A stretch of 64,000 nucleotides of DNA from Streptococcus suis (GTDB lineage Bacteria; Bacillota; Bacilli; Lactobacillales; Streptococcaceae): assembly GCA_029593505.1 (NCBI GenBank), contig JAKTNI010000006.1, positions 40,225-104,224 on the forward strand, read 5' to 3'. How positions within the stretch are numbered: position 1 is the first letter of the stretch; each line of letters begins with the position of its first letter. Below are positions 31,208 through 42,702 of this stretch, piece after piece. A program made the position numbers and the translations under genes. The notes below the pieces were generated by a model, which saw only the letters and a list, made by a program, of their open reading frames with translations, searched no databases and had not been told where the DNA came from.

Positions 31208-32457
31208 TTATCTGTTCCTTCCATAAAGTAAACAGCTTGTAAACGAATCAATTGAGCTACCTTGACAACATCCTCTCTTGATACAATATTTACAGCTTTT
31301 ATCCATTCTGACCATGTCATATAACGATCTCCAAACAATTGCTGAAGATAAGCTTGCTCAATTAGATGCTTCTGCCCATCCTGAGACAATTTCATGGAAT
31401 GAATGAGCATGTTTTTTGTCAATTCTAACTCACTATCTGTAAACTTTCCATATTTTAAATCAAGAAGCTGTTTACTAATTAGCCTCATTACTCTTAACTT
31501 ATCTTTACGATTGATTCCAGCATATACTGTCATCATACCAGAAAAAATTGATACATGGCTGCCAATTGTATAAGCAAGACTCTCTTTCTCACGTATATTC
31601 GTAAATAATTTTGAATGAGAAAAAGCTCCAAATAAACCATTAAATACTAGAAGAGCCGGATGGTTTACATCGTTGTAAATTACCTGTAAATGATAAGCAA
31701 GTTCTAAAATAGACTGTCTTGTTTGTTTTCGGATAAGTTTTTCTTTTGTTATAGTTGAAAAATCCTGCTGGTATTCAAATGATAATTTTGGTTTTCGATA
31801 CGTAAACCCAAATGATTTCAATTTTTCTTTAACTAGTTCTTTATCTACTTTACCTAAAATAAAAATATCAATTTTATCCATTCGCAACATATTACGATAA
31901 ATCTGAAAAGTGGATTCAGCAGTTTCTTTTTCAACCAAGTCTATTTGACTAACACGCGGAATTTTGATTGACTCATCCTGATAAAACAGTTTGCTTATCT
32001 CAATATCAGCATGATAAAAATGATCTTCCATCTCTGCTTCTAGAAAGCAAATTAAATTATTCTTTTCAATATCGAACAGTTTCGTATCAAAACCTCTACC
32101 CTTTTTTAGTGGCTTAAATAGACAAGAATATAAAAAATCAAAAATATCCGCTGTAATATCTTGACTGTCTGGCAAATAACTAAGATTAACATAGGAAATC
32201 ATTACATCAACATAATGAACTCTACCTCTTTTAGATACTGCCGTTGAAAAATGGGCACCATATAGAGCTGCTAATCTTTGACGAATAGCTTGTGTTGTTG
32301 GGAAATCTTCATTTCCCATTTCAATAAGATTAGAAACCAATACCCTACCTGCAACTGTTTGTGCACTCATTTCAGCCGCAAAGCGAAGACAAATACGGTT
32401 TGTTGTAAACTGTTCTGACTCAATAAAATGAAGATCAACACCTTCTTGTAATTTCAT
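31204..32457 (-). CDS. M16-family protein, YfmF/YmfF type, non-catalytic partner
   Basis: A 417-residue insulinase-fold protein. At the position of the zinc motif it reads LIEMGNEDFPTTQAIRQRL, with no HxxEH, so it is presumably the inactive subunit of a heterodimer with the downstream protein. Other M16 features (RESLAYTIGS-like segment NIREKESLAYTIGSHV) are kept. It is the first gene of the long minus-strand unit running to ecfT. Confidence 0.85.
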   Translation of the reverse strand: MKLQEGVDLHFIESEQFTTNRICLRFAAEMSAQTVAGRVLVSNLIEMGNEDFPTTQAIRQRLAALYGAHFSTAVSKRGRVHYVDVMISYVNLSYLPDSQDITADIFDFLYSCLFKPLKKGRGFDTKLFDIEKNNLICFLEAEMEDHFYHADIEISKLFYQDESIKIPRVSQIDLVEKETAESTFQIYRNMLRMDKIDIFILGKVDKELVKEKLKSFGFTYRKPKLSFEYQQDFSTITKEKLIRKQTRQSILELAYHLQVIYNDVNHPALLVFNGLFGAFSHSKLFTNIREKESLAYTIGSHVSIFSGMMTVYAGINRKDKLRVMRLISKQLLDLKYGKFTDSELELTKNMLIHSMKLSQDGQKHLIEQAYLQQLFGDRYMTWSEWIKAVNIVSREDVVKVAQLIRLQAVYFMEGTDK

Positions 32458-32487
32458 CTTCTTCCTCTTTCAAACATTGTAAGCTTT

Positions 32488-32510
32488 ATTATACCATTTT
32501 GTGATATAAT
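32488..32510. promoter_or_regulatory. Divergent extended -10 promoters (M16 operon and yaaA-recF)
   Basis: Back-to-back elements: minus-strand TGGTATAAT (TATAAT at 32488-32493) drives the M16 operon, and plus-strand TGATATAAT (TATAAT at 32505-32510) drives yaaA-recF. Both have the extended TG. Confidence 0.7.
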
Positions 32511-32530
32511 ATTCTGTAACGAGGTGACTT

Positions 32531-32896
32531 ATGGAATTTAAATTATTTGATGAATACATCACTTTACAAGCACTACTAAAAACAACTGGAATCCTACATT
32601 CAGGTGGTGCAATAAAAAAATTTTTAGAAGACAATACAATTCTTTTCAATGGACAAGATGAAAAAAGACGTGGTAAAAAAATTCGAATAGGAGACATCAT
32701 TACTTTACCCAAGCATAATATTGAGATTATAATTGTAGCTCCTAATTCAGAGGAAATACAACAATATCAAGATGATCAAAGTGAAAAAAAACGTGTCGCT
32801 GCTATTGTTAAGAAACTAAACCAAAAAAATAAACGTGAAAAATCTACTCATGAAAAAAAATCGGATAAAAAACCTATCCGATTCCCAGGAACCTAA
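32531..32896 (+). CDS. yaaA: S4-domain protein YaaA
   Basis: A 121-residue protein with an N-terminal S4-like RNA-binding domain ([21 protein letters not shown] … VLFNG-type pattern [16 protein letters not shown]) and a highly basic, low-complexity tail. YaaA is the usual partner of recF; it has been tied to 50S maturation. A GAGGTGA site precedes the ATG. recF starts two bases after its stop. Confidence 0.87.
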   Translation: MEFKLFDEYITLQALLKTTGILHSGGAIKKFLEDNTILFNGQDEKRRGKKIRIGDIITLPKHNIEIIIVAPNSEEIQQYQDDQSEKKRVAAIVKKLNQKNKREKSTHEKKSDKKPIRFPGT

Positions 32897-32898
32897 TC

Positions 32899-33993
32899 AT
32901 GTGGCTAGAAAAACTACAGTTACATCAATTTAGAAATTATGATCACCTAAATATTGCATTTCATAAAGGACTCAATATATTTTTAGGAGAAAATGCCCAA
33001 GGTAAGACAAATATCCTAGAGTCAATTTATTTTTTGGCCTTAACACGTAGCCATCGAACTAGAGCGGACAAAGATTTACTACAATTTTTGAAAAAAGAAT
33101 TATCCATAAACGGATTACTTCATCGTAAAAACGGTATCGTTTCACTTGACATTAACTTGACAGAAAAAGGAAGAATAACAAAAGTAAATCACCTTAAACA
33201 ATCAAGATTGTCCGACTATGTAGGCAATATGAATGTTGTTTTATTTGCTCCTGAAGATTTACAGCTAATAAAAGGAGCACCGGCTCTAAGACGAAAATTC
33301 ATTGACGTTGAATTGGGACAAATCAAATCTATCTACCTTTCTGATTTGTCACATTACAATCATGTCTTAAAACAACGAAATACCTATTTAAAGTCTGCAG
33401 AAAAAGTGGACATGGAATTTTTAACTGTATTGGATTATCAATTAGCTGAGTATGGAAGTAAAGTCATTCAGCATAGAATAGAGTTTCTGAAAAAATTAGA
33501 AAACTTTGCCAAACAAAAAATAAGTGAGCTATCTAGTCAAAAAGAAGAGTTGAGAGTTGAATACCATTCTTCAATAAACTTTACAAAAACTGTCAACATG
33601 GTTGATGAATTCTTGACAGAGTTGACAAAAAATCGTAAACGTGATCTATTAAAAAAAAATACAAGTATCGGTCCACACAGAGATGATATAGCATTCTTCA
33701 TAAATGGAGTAGATGCCCATTATGGTAGTCAAGGACAACATCGAAGTCTTGTTCTATCCTTAAAACTAGCTGAAATAGAGCTAATAAAAGATGTTACAAA
33801 AGAATATCCAATTCTACTACTAGACGATGTTATGAGTGAACTAGATAATATTCGACAGATTAAGTTAATAGAAACAATTACTGACAATATACAAACTTTC
33901 ATCACGACAACGTCTTTAGAACATTTACATAGTCTACCGGATAATCTAAAAATTTTTACTATTTCAAAAGGAACTGCCGAAGAAAGTATATAA
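32899..33993 (+). CDS. recF: DNA replication and repair protein RecF
   Basis: SMC-like ATPase that helps load RecA at gaps. The 364-residue protein has Walker [14 protein letters not shown] near residues 31-43, signature region [18 protein letters not shown] and Walker [13 protein letters not shown]. In streptococci yaaA-recF sits away from dnaA-dnaN, next to guaB, as here. It is transcribed against replication. Confidence 0.96.
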   Translation: MWLEKLQLHQFRNYDHLNIAFHKGLNIFLGENAQGKTNILESIYFLALTRSHRTRADKDLLQFLKKELSINGLLHRKNGIVSLDINLTEKGRITKVNHLKQSRLSDYVGNMNVVLFAPEDLQLIKGAPALRRKFIDVELGQIKSIYLSDLSHYNHVLKQRNTYLKSAEKVDMEFLTVLDYQLAEYGSKVIQHRIEFLKKLENFAKQKISELSSQKEELRVEYHSSINFTKTVNMVDEFLTELTKNRKRDLLKKNTSIGPHRDDIAFFINGVDAHYGSQGQHRSLVLSLKLAEIELIKDVTKEYPILLLDDVMSELDNIRQIKLIETITDNIQTFITTTSLEHLHSLPDNLKIFTISKGTAEESI

Positions 33994-34037
33994 ATTTTGT
34001 TGACATTTTTTTGCAGTTTATCGTCAACAAACTGTAA

Positions 34038-34062
34038 AGAGGCTCTGCTTAGCAGAGCCTCT
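34038..34062. terminator. Bidirectional terminator between recF and guaB
   Basis: Perfect 11-bp stem AGAGGCTCTGC / GCAGAGCCTCT with a 3-base loop and CTTTTATT on the plus side. It serves recF and guaB, which converge. Just upstream, TTTGTTGAC (33996-34004) can also pair with GTCAACAAA (34023-34031). Confidence 0.85.
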
Positions 34063-34065
34063 CTT

Positions 34066-35618
<1,553 letters not shown>

Positions 35619-35648
35619 TCATTATTCGTCTTGATCTTATTTTTCAAA

Positions 35649-35663
35649 AAAATTCAGAAAATT
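35649..35663. promoter_or_regulatory. Candidate CodY box upstream of guaB
   Basis: AAAATTCAGAAAATT differs from the CodY consensus AATTTTCWGAAAATT at two positions. It lies about 31 bases upstream of the guaB -35. A second, poorer palindrome with TTTTCTGAAAA lies near 35701. Binding is inference. Confidence 0.4.
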
Positions 35664-35716
35664 CTATCCACATTTCCATTTTAAAATCGAACGTTTGGCT
35701 TTTTCTGAAAAAATAA

Positions 35717-35754
35717 AATGAAAGAGTACTATCTTACAATAGTACTCTTTCATT
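35717..35754 (-). terminator. Terminator of trpS
   Basis: A 16-bp perfect stem (AATGAAAGAGTACTAT and its complement, 6-base loop) beginning about 11 bases after the trpS stop, with a T-rich tail on the minus strand. Confidence 0.9.
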
Positions 35755-35764
35755 ACAAATAGTA

Positions 35765-36808
<1,044 letters not shown>

Positions 36809-36815
36809 TCAAACT

Positions 36816-37024
36816 AAAAACCCACGCACAAAAACTGTGCGAGGGCGTCAAAGACACGGTGCCACCTCACTTACAGATAACTAATTTATCTGCATCTTAA
36901 TGAATATAAGAACTTCTATACTAATTAAATTCCATGTAAAATCAGCCCATTCGTAAGTAACTCTTGCTTGCTCGCACCAACCACAAACTCTCTGTAAATT
37001 GTATTCTCACTACTCTTCTGATTC
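36816..37024 (-). promoter_or_regulatory. T-box leader of trpS
   Basis: The minus-strand leader carries the diagnostic T-box AGGTGGCACCGTG (36855-36867) and then a terminator (CCCTCGCAC / GTGCGTGGG, one internal mismatch, then TTTTT at 36816-36820). Upstream, an AGAGAG-type segment and GGTTGGTGCGAGC apical region fit stem I. A Trp UGG specifier could be the triplet at 36947-36949 or 36932-36934. Uncharged tRNA-Trp is expected to favour the antiterminator. Confidence 0.93.
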
Positions 37025-37030
37025 CTATCT

Positions 37031-37059
37031 ATTATAGCTTCAAAAAAATAGAAAGTCAA
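37031..37059 (-). promoter_or_regulatory. Promoter of trpS
   Basis: Minus-strand TTGACT (37054-37059), exactly 17 bases, then consensus TATAAT (37031-37036), just upstream of the T-box leader. Confidence 0.85.
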
Positions 37060-37071
37060 GTTTGCAAAATC

Positions 37072-37100
37072 TTGACGAGATTATCTAAATTAGGGATAAT
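37072..37100 (+). promoter_or_regulatory. Promoter of the second YitT-family gene
   Basis: Plus-strand TTGACG (37072-37077), 17 bases, then GATAAT (37095-37100). It is back to back with the trpS promoter; the two -35 elements are 12 bases apart. Confidence 0.75.
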
Positions 37101-37141
37101 AGAGATTATGTGTATGATATAGAAAACAGGAGGATGAATGT

Positions 37142-38014
37142 ATGAAAGAACGTATAAAAGATTTTTCTTATGTGACAATGGGATCCTTGATTATGGCATG
37201 TGGATTCAACATGTTTTTTTTAGGTAACAATATTGTTTCTGGAGGAGTAGGAGGACTGGCAATAGCATTAAATAAGATTTTAAATTGGAATCCCTCCGAT
37301 TTTGTTCTATATTCTAATATTCCATTATTGATGATTTGTTTATTCTTTTTGGGTAAATCTGTCTTTATCAAGACAATTTTTGGTGCAATTATTTATCCAC
37401 TTTGCATCAAGTTGACAGAAAGTTTACCAACCTTGACACATAATCCCCTATTAGCTGCTATTTTTGGTGGTATTATTATTGGTTTCGGATTAGGACTTGT
37501 ATTTCAAGGTAATTCTTCAACAGGAGGTACGGGAATACTGATCCAATTTATTCATAAATATACTCCACTACCACTTGGATTAACAATGATAATCATTGAT
37601 GGTATAATTGTCAGCATTGGTTTTATAGCTTTTGACTCTGACACTGTGATGTATTCTATCATTGCTTTAATGACGATTACCTATATTGTTAATCGAATGA
37701 TGTCTGGTACAGAATCATCAAGAAATGTTATGATTATTTCTAAAAAATATGCCCAAATCAAAGAATATATTACAACAACTGCCGATCGTGGTGTAACTGA
37801 ATTTCCTGTCATTGGAGGGTATACAGGAACTCCAAAACACATGCTAATGACAACTGTATCCATCCCTGAAATGCAAAAACTTGAAACAGCTATTTTATCA
37901 ATTGATGAGATGGCTTTCATCGTGGTGATGCCAGCTAGTCAAGTACGAGGTCGTGGATTTAGTATTAATAAAGATTATGGCAATTACGACGAAGATATCT
38001 TAATTCCGGGATAA
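37142..38014 (+). CDS. YitT-family membrane protein, second copy
   Basis: A 290-residue protein with about six membrane spans, the family motif NSSTGGTGI (in the place of SSGGTDI in the paralogue at 7056-7988) and a C-terminal DUF2179 domain. Function unknown. An AGGAGG site lies upstream of the ATG. Confidence 0.87.
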   Translation: MKERIKDFSYVTMGSLIMACGFNMFFLGNNIVSGGVGGLAIALNKILNWNPSDFVLYSNIPLLMICLFFLGKSVFIKTIFGAIIYPLCIKLTESLPTLTHNPLLAAIFGGIIIGFGLGLVFQGNSSTGGTGILIQFIHKYTPLPLGLTMIIIDGIIVSIGFIAFDSDTVMYSIIALMTITYIVNRMMSGTESSRNVMIISKKYAQIKEYITTTADRGVTEFPVIGGYTGTPKHMLMTTVSIPEMQKLETAILSIDEMAFIVVMPASQVRGRGFSINKDYGNYDEDILIPG

Positions 38015-38020
38015 TTATGA

Positions 38021-38049
38021 TTGAAGTTTAACTTTCTTTCTAGTACAAT
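38021..38049 (+). promoter_or_regulatory. Promoter of the ABC-F gene
   Basis: TTGAAG (38021-38026), 17 bases, then TACAAT (38044-38049), 33 bases before the start codon. Confidence 0.65.
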
Positions 38050-38081
38050 AAAACTAGTAGACTAAAAATATAGGAGAAACT

Positions 38082-39707
38082 ATGCTTACAGTATCAGATG
38101 TATCACTCCGCTTCAGCGACCGGAAATTATTCGACGATGTAAATATCAAATTTACAGCAGGAAATACCTATGGCTTAATTGGAGCAAATGGAGCAGGAAA
38201 ATCAACTTTCTTAAAAATTTTAGCAGGAGATATTGAACCAACAACTGGTCATATCTCACTCGGTCCAAATGAACGTTTATCCGTACTGCGCCAAAATCAC
38301 TTCGATTATGAAAATGAGCGCGTTATCGATGTCGTCATCATGGGAAATGAGCAGCTCTACGCTATTATGAAAGAAAAAGATGCTATCTACATGAAAGAAG
38401 ATTTTTCTGATGAAGATGGTGTTCGTGCAGCAGAATTAGAAGGAGAATTTGCAGAACTTGGTGGCTGGGAAGCAGAGAGTGAAGCTTCTCAACTCCTTCA
38501 AAATTTGAATATCAAAGAAGAACTGCACTATCAAAATATGAGTGAGCTGACAAACGGTGAGAAAGTTAAAGTTTTGTTAGCCAAAGCTCTTTTTGGTAAA
38601 CCAGATGTTTTATTACTAGACGAGCCGACCAATGGTTTGGATATCCAGTCTATCAATTGGTTAGAAGATTTCTTGATTGATTTTGAAAATACCGTAATCG
38701 TCGTATCCCATGACCGTCACTTCTTAAATAAGGTATGTACTCACATGGCCGACCTTGATTTTGGAAAAATCAAAATCTTTGTTGGTAACTATGACTTTTG
38801 GAAACAATCTAGCGAACTTGCTGCTCGTTTACAAGCTGATCGCAATGCAAAAGCAGAAGAAAAAATCAAAGAATTACAAGAATTCGTTGCACGTTTTTCT
38901 GCCAACGCTTCAAAATCTAAACAAGCAACTTCCCGTAAGAAGATGCTTGAAAAAATTGAGCTAGAAGAAATTATCCCATCAAGCCGTAAATACCCATTTA
39001 TTAACTTTAAATCGGAACGCGAAATTGGTAATGATCTCTTGACAGTTGAAAATTTGAAAGTTATGATTGATGGTGAGACTATCTTAGACAATATCAGCTT
39101 TATCTTACGTCCAGGTGACAAAACTGCACTTATCGGTCAAAACGATATTCAAACAACTGCTCTCATTCGTGCACTGATGGGAGATATTGAATATGAAGGA
39201 ACTGTCAAATGGGGTGTAACAACCAGTCGATCTTACCTACCAAAAGATAATACAAAAGATTTTGACAGTAACGAATCAATCCTAGATTGGTTACGTAATT
39301 TCGCTAGCAAAGAAGAAGACGATAACACCTTCCTACGTGGCTTCTTAGGACGCATGTTATTCTCTGGTGATGAGGTCAATAAACCTGTCAATGTATTGTC
39401 TGGAGGAGAAAAAGTGCGCGTGATGCTTTCAAAATTAATGCTATTAAAATCAAATGTACTAATTCTTGATGATCCAACGAATCACTTGGATTTGGAATCT
39501 ATTTCAAGTCTTAACGACGGATTAAAATCTTTCAAAGAATCAATTATTTTTGCTAGTCACGACCATGAATTTATTCAAACCCTAGCGAATCACATCATTG
39601 TTATTTCTAAGAATGGTGTCATTGATCGTATTGACGAAACCTACGATGAATTTCTTGAAAATGCTGCTGTTCAAGCAAAAGTTCAAGAACTTTGGAATGC
39701 AGAATAA
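38082..39707 (+). CDS. ABC-F family ATPase (YbiT/YkpA-like)
   Basis: A 541-residue soluble protein with two ATP-binding cassettes and no membrane spans, an architecture of ribosome-associated ABC-F factors. Cassette 1 is canonical: Walker A GANGAGKST (34-42), signature LTNGEKVKV, Walker B VLLLDEPTNGLD. Cassette 2 is degenerate: at Walker A it reads GQNDIQTT (352-359) with Thr in place of the essential Lys, and Walker B is LILDDPTNHLD with Asp for the catalytic Glu; its signature LSGGEKVRV is intact. The interdomain linker is long and charged. This asymmetry may be typical of the YbiT-like subgroup. Function (translation factor or resistance) is not decided. Confidence 0.88.
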   Translation: MLTVSDVSLRFSDRKLFDDVNIKFTAGNTYGLIGANGAGKSTFLKILAGDIEPTTGHISLGPNERLSVLRQNHFDYENERVIDVVIMGNEQLYAIMKEKDAIYMKEDFSDEDGVRAAELEGEFAELGGWEAESEASQLLQNLNIKEELHYQNMSELTNGEKVKVLLAKALFGKPDVLLLDEPTNGLDIQSINWLEDFLIDFENTVIVVSHDRHFLNKVCTHMADLDFGKIKIFVGNYDFWKQSSELAARLQADRNAKAEEKIKELQEFVARFSANASKSKQATSRKKMLEKIELEEIIPSSRKYPFINFKSEREIGNDLLTVENLKVMIDGETILDNISFILRPGDKTALIGQNDIQTTALIRALMGDIEYEGTVKWGVTTSRSYLPKDNTKDFDSNESILDWLRNFASKEEDDNTFLRGFLGRMLFSGDEVNKPVNVLSGGEKVRVMLSKLMLLKSNVLILDDPTNHLDLESISSLNDGLKSFKESIIFASHDHEFIQTLANHIIVISKNGVIDRIDETYDEFLENAAVQAKVQELWNAE

Positions 39708-39716
39708 AAATAAACA

Positions 39717-39731
39717 GGCGATACTATCGCC
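39717..39731 (+). terminator. Terminator after the ABC-F gene
   Basis: GGCGA / TCGCC stem with a TACTA loop followed by TTTTCTT. The next gene starts only 15 bases later. Confidence 0.75.
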
Positions 39732-39746
39732 TTTTCTTGTAAATCT

Positions 39747-42329
39747 ATGAAAAAAATATTAACCAAAAAATCCATATATTATTTATTATCATTCTTCTTA
39801 CCATTAATACTTATATCCATTGTATTAGCAACAAAAGGAATATGGTGGGGTAGTGAAACTACCATACTCGCCAGTGATGCCTTTCACCAATATGTTATTT
39901 TTAATCAAACTTTACGAAATATTTTACATGGTGAAGGCACTCTTTTTTACACTTTTACTAGTGGTTTAGGATTGAATTTTTATGCTTTATCTGCTTATTA
40001 TTTAGGTTCTTTTCTTTCTCCTTTCGTATTTTTCTTTGATTTACAATCCATGCCAGATGCACTATATCTTGTCACTATTGTCAAGTTTGGATTGATTGGT
40101 TTGTCAAGTTTCATCAGTTTAAAAGGAATATATGCTACTCTAAATCATAGTTGGACAATATTACTTTCCACAAGTTTTTCTCTAATGAGTTTCGCAACTA
40201 GTCAACTAGAAATAAATAATTGGTTAGATGTCTTTATTTTAATACCTATTATTTTATTAGGTTTACACAGATTGATACGATTTAAGGGGCAGGTACTCTA
40301 CTATATCAGTTTAACTTGTCTCTTTTCTCAAAATTACTACTTTGGCTACATGGCTGCAATTTTTCTAATTCTGTGGACACTAGTCCATCTTACTTGGTTA
40401 GATGGTAGAAAAATAAAAGCTTTTCTTAACTTTACAATCGTGTCAATTTTATCTGCTCTAACTAGCATGTTCGTATTATTACCAATTTATTTTGATTTAA
40501 AAACTCACGGTGAAACCTTTACAAAAGTTGTCAATCTAAAAACTGAAAATTCTTGGTATTTGGACTTTTTTGCAAAATATTTAGTTGGTAGTTTTGATAC
40601 CACAAAATTTGGATCCATTCCCATGATTTCAGTAGGTTTACTACCACTTATTTTGGCTCTACTTTTCTTTACACTAAAAGAAATTAAATGGACTGTAAAA
40701 GTCTCCTATGGATTACTTTTTCTGATTATTCTATCAAGTTTCTATTTTCAACCTTTCAATCTATTCTGGCAAGGAATGCATGCTCCAAATATGTTTCTTT
40801 ACCGCTACGCATGGATTTTATCTACTGCCCTTATCTATTTAGCAGCAGAAACCTTGATACGATTTAATCAACTAAATATGAAGCAACTAGCTATTGTTTT
40901 TTCTTTCTTAATCAGTGGTTTTCTATGCACTTACCTTTTTAAAAATCAGTATACTTTTCTAAAAGATGTAAACTTTTTATTAACTATTGAATTTCTATTT
41001 GTCTATTTTATCCTTTTTATTGCAACTTTACATCATAAAATCAATACTAAGTGGATAATGACAGGATTTTTGATATTTGGAATCCTAGAAGTTGGTCTTC
41101 ATTCACATTATCAAGTTCAAGGTTTAGCTGACGAGTGGCATTTCCCTAGTCGCTCAAATTATGAAGAAAAATTGACAGATATTGACAATCTTGTAAATGA
41201 AACTAAACTAAATGATACATCATTTTACCGTATTGAAAGAATATTGTCACAAACAGGGAATGATAGTATGAAGTTCAATTATAACGGTATTTCTCAATTT
41301 TCTTCTATTCGAAATAGAGCTTCTAGTTCAATTTTAGATAAATTAGGCTTTCGTTCAGATGGAACTAATCTTAACCTTCGTTACCAAAATAATACCATTA
41401 TTGCTGATAGTCTCTTTGGGATCAAATACAATTTAGCGACAACTGATCCACATAAATTTGGTTTCATATTACATCAAAGTAAAGACACCATTAATCTCTA
41501 CGAAAATTCCTTCTATCAAGAGTTAGCAATATTAACTGAAGGAGTTTACAAAGATGTCAATTTTACAAATATGACTCTTGACAACCAAACAAACTTTCTT
41601 AATCAATTAACGGGACTTTCACAAAAGTATTATTATAATCTTACAGAGATTTCCTCACAAAATACAGTCGAATTAGGTGAGAGAATAACTGTTAATAGTA
41701 ATGATGGAGAGAACACTGCAAAAGCAATTTACACAGTAACTATTCCTGCAAATAGTCAAGTATATGTAAATTTACCAAAACTTACTTTATTGAATGAAAA
41801 TCATAAAAAAGTTGTCATAACTGTCAATAATCAGTCAAGTGAGTTTACAGTAGATAATGCTTTTTCTTTCTTCAACATAGGAAGTTTCCTCACTGATACA
41901 CAAGTTAACGTAGAATTCCATTTTCCAGAAAATAGTCAAGTCTCATTTAATAAACCTCAATTCTATAGATTGGATTTGCTAGCTTTCCAAAAAGCAGTTT
42001 CCATTTTGCAAGAAAAACGTGTCGTAACTAGGACCAATAGCAATAAAGTAACCGTTGATTTCACAACAGATAAAGATTCCTCACTTCTTCTCACTCTTCC
42101 TTACGATAAAGGGTGGAGTGCCACAATTGATGGTGTGCCTACTCCAATCCAAAAAGCTCAAAGTGGTTTCATGAAGGTAGATGTACACCCTAATCAAACT
42201 AAATTAGTTTTGACCTTCATCCCTCAAGGTTTCTATCTAGGTGCTATAATATCCATAATTGCTATTATTACATTTTTTGTATATCAGTTATTGATACATA
42301 AGCATTTAAAGTTGAAACTTCTTTATTAA
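39747..42329 (+). CDS. YfhO-family polytopic membrane protein
   Basis: An 860-residue protein. The first ~430 residues hold about a dozen membrane spans, then comes a large extracytoplasmic region and a final span near the C-terminus followed by a basic tail (HKHLKLKLLY). This matches YfhO-type GT-C-like membrane proteins, suggested to act in glycosylation of lipoteichoic acid or other lipid-linked sugars in Bacillus and Listeria. No clear Shine-Dalgarno precedes the ATG. Confidence 0.85.
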   Translation: MKKILTKKSIYYLLSFFLPLILISIVLATKGIWWGSETTILASDAFHQYVIFNQTLRNILHGEGTLFYTFTSGLGLNFYALSAYYLGSFLSPFVFFFDLQSMPDALYLVTIVKFGLIGLSSFISLKGIYATLNHSWTILLSTSFSLMSFATSQLEINNWLDVFILIPIILLGLHRLIRFKGQVLYYISLTCLFSQNYYFGYMAAIFLILWTLVHLTWLDGRKIKAFLNFTIVSILSALTSMFVLLPIYFDLKTHGETFTKVVNLKTENSWYLDFFAKYLVGSFDTTKFGSIPMISVGLLPLILALLFFTLKEIKWTVKVSYGLLFLIILSSFYFQPFNLFWQGMHAPNMFLYRYAWILSTALIYLAAETLIRFNQLNMKQLAIVFSFLISGFLCTYLFKNQYTFLKDVNFLLTIEFLFVYFILFIATLHHKINTKWIMTGFLIFGILEVGLHSHYQVQGLADEWHFPSRSNYEEKLTDIDNLVNETKLNDTSFYRIERILSQTGNDSMKFNYNGISQFSSIRNRASSSILDKLGFRSDGTNLNLRYQNNTIIADSLFGIKYNLATTDPHKFGFILHQSKDTINLYENSFYQELAILTEGVYKDVNFTNMTLDNQTNFLNQLTGLSQKYYYNLTEISSQNTVELGERITVNSNDGENTAKAIYTVTIPANSQVYVNLPKLTLLNENHKKVVITVNNQSSEFTVDNAFSFFNIGSFLTDTQVNVEFHFPENSQVSFNKPQFYRLDLLAFQKAVSILQEKRVVTRTNSNKVTVDFTTDKDSSLLLTLPYDKGWSATIDGVPTPIQKAQSGFMKVDVHPNQTKLVLTFIPQGFYLGAIISIIAIITFFVYQLLIHKHLKLKLLY

Positions 42330-42340
42330 TCCTAACCCGA

Positions 42341-42361
42341 AGAGAACGAATTTCGTTCTCT
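42341..42361 (+). terminator. Terminator of the YfhO gene
   Basis: AGAGAACG / CGTTCTCT stem with an AATT loop followed by TTCTTTAAT, 12 bases past the stop codon. Confidence 0.8.
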
Positions 42362-42417
42362 CTTTCTTTAATATTAAACTACGATTCCTGGACTATTCTA
42401 ATTAAATTGTGAATAAA

Positions 42418-42702
42418 CAGAGAGACTGAATAGCTTTATTTTTTTACTATCTTTTATGATATAATGGTTTTAAAAGTTGAAAGGAGAACTTTCATGAAAA
42501 AAAGAATGAAAATATTTATAATTGTAGCTGTTATAGTAGGAGGAATTACGATGTTTTTTAGTTTAAATGGAAAAATGACGGAAGAGAAACAAAAACGAGA
42601 ATTAGAAACAAGTATTGCAAAAATGATTGTGAATGACTACGAAGGTGTCAAAAAGATTGAGTTTACAGGGTGGGGACATTCTCCTGAAACTGGTATGTGG
42701 GG
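42418..42702 (+). repeat. Tandem duplication block 1, left copy
   Basis: A 285-bp segment nearly identical to 43277-43561. It covers the promoter, ribosome site and first half of the small membrane-anchored protein gene. Confidence 0.95.
42460..42465 (+). promoter_or_regulatory. Extended -10 promoter of the lipase locus, left copy
   Basis: TGATATAAT, an extended -10, 28 bases upstream of the start at 42494. It is duplicated exactly at 43319-43324. An in-frame ATG at 42464 lies within this element and so cannot be the start. Confidence 0.65.

Noticed and set aside
36948..36955. TACGAATG on the minus strand, resembling the competence cin-box TACGAATA.
   Set aside because: It lies in stem I of the trpS T-box leader, has a mismatch, and no competence gene follows.
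42464..42493. Upstream in-frame ATG for the first small membrane protein (and the same in the second copy at 43323).
   Set aside because: It lies inside the promoter -10 element, upstream of any likely transcript start, and before the GAAAGGAG ribosome site.
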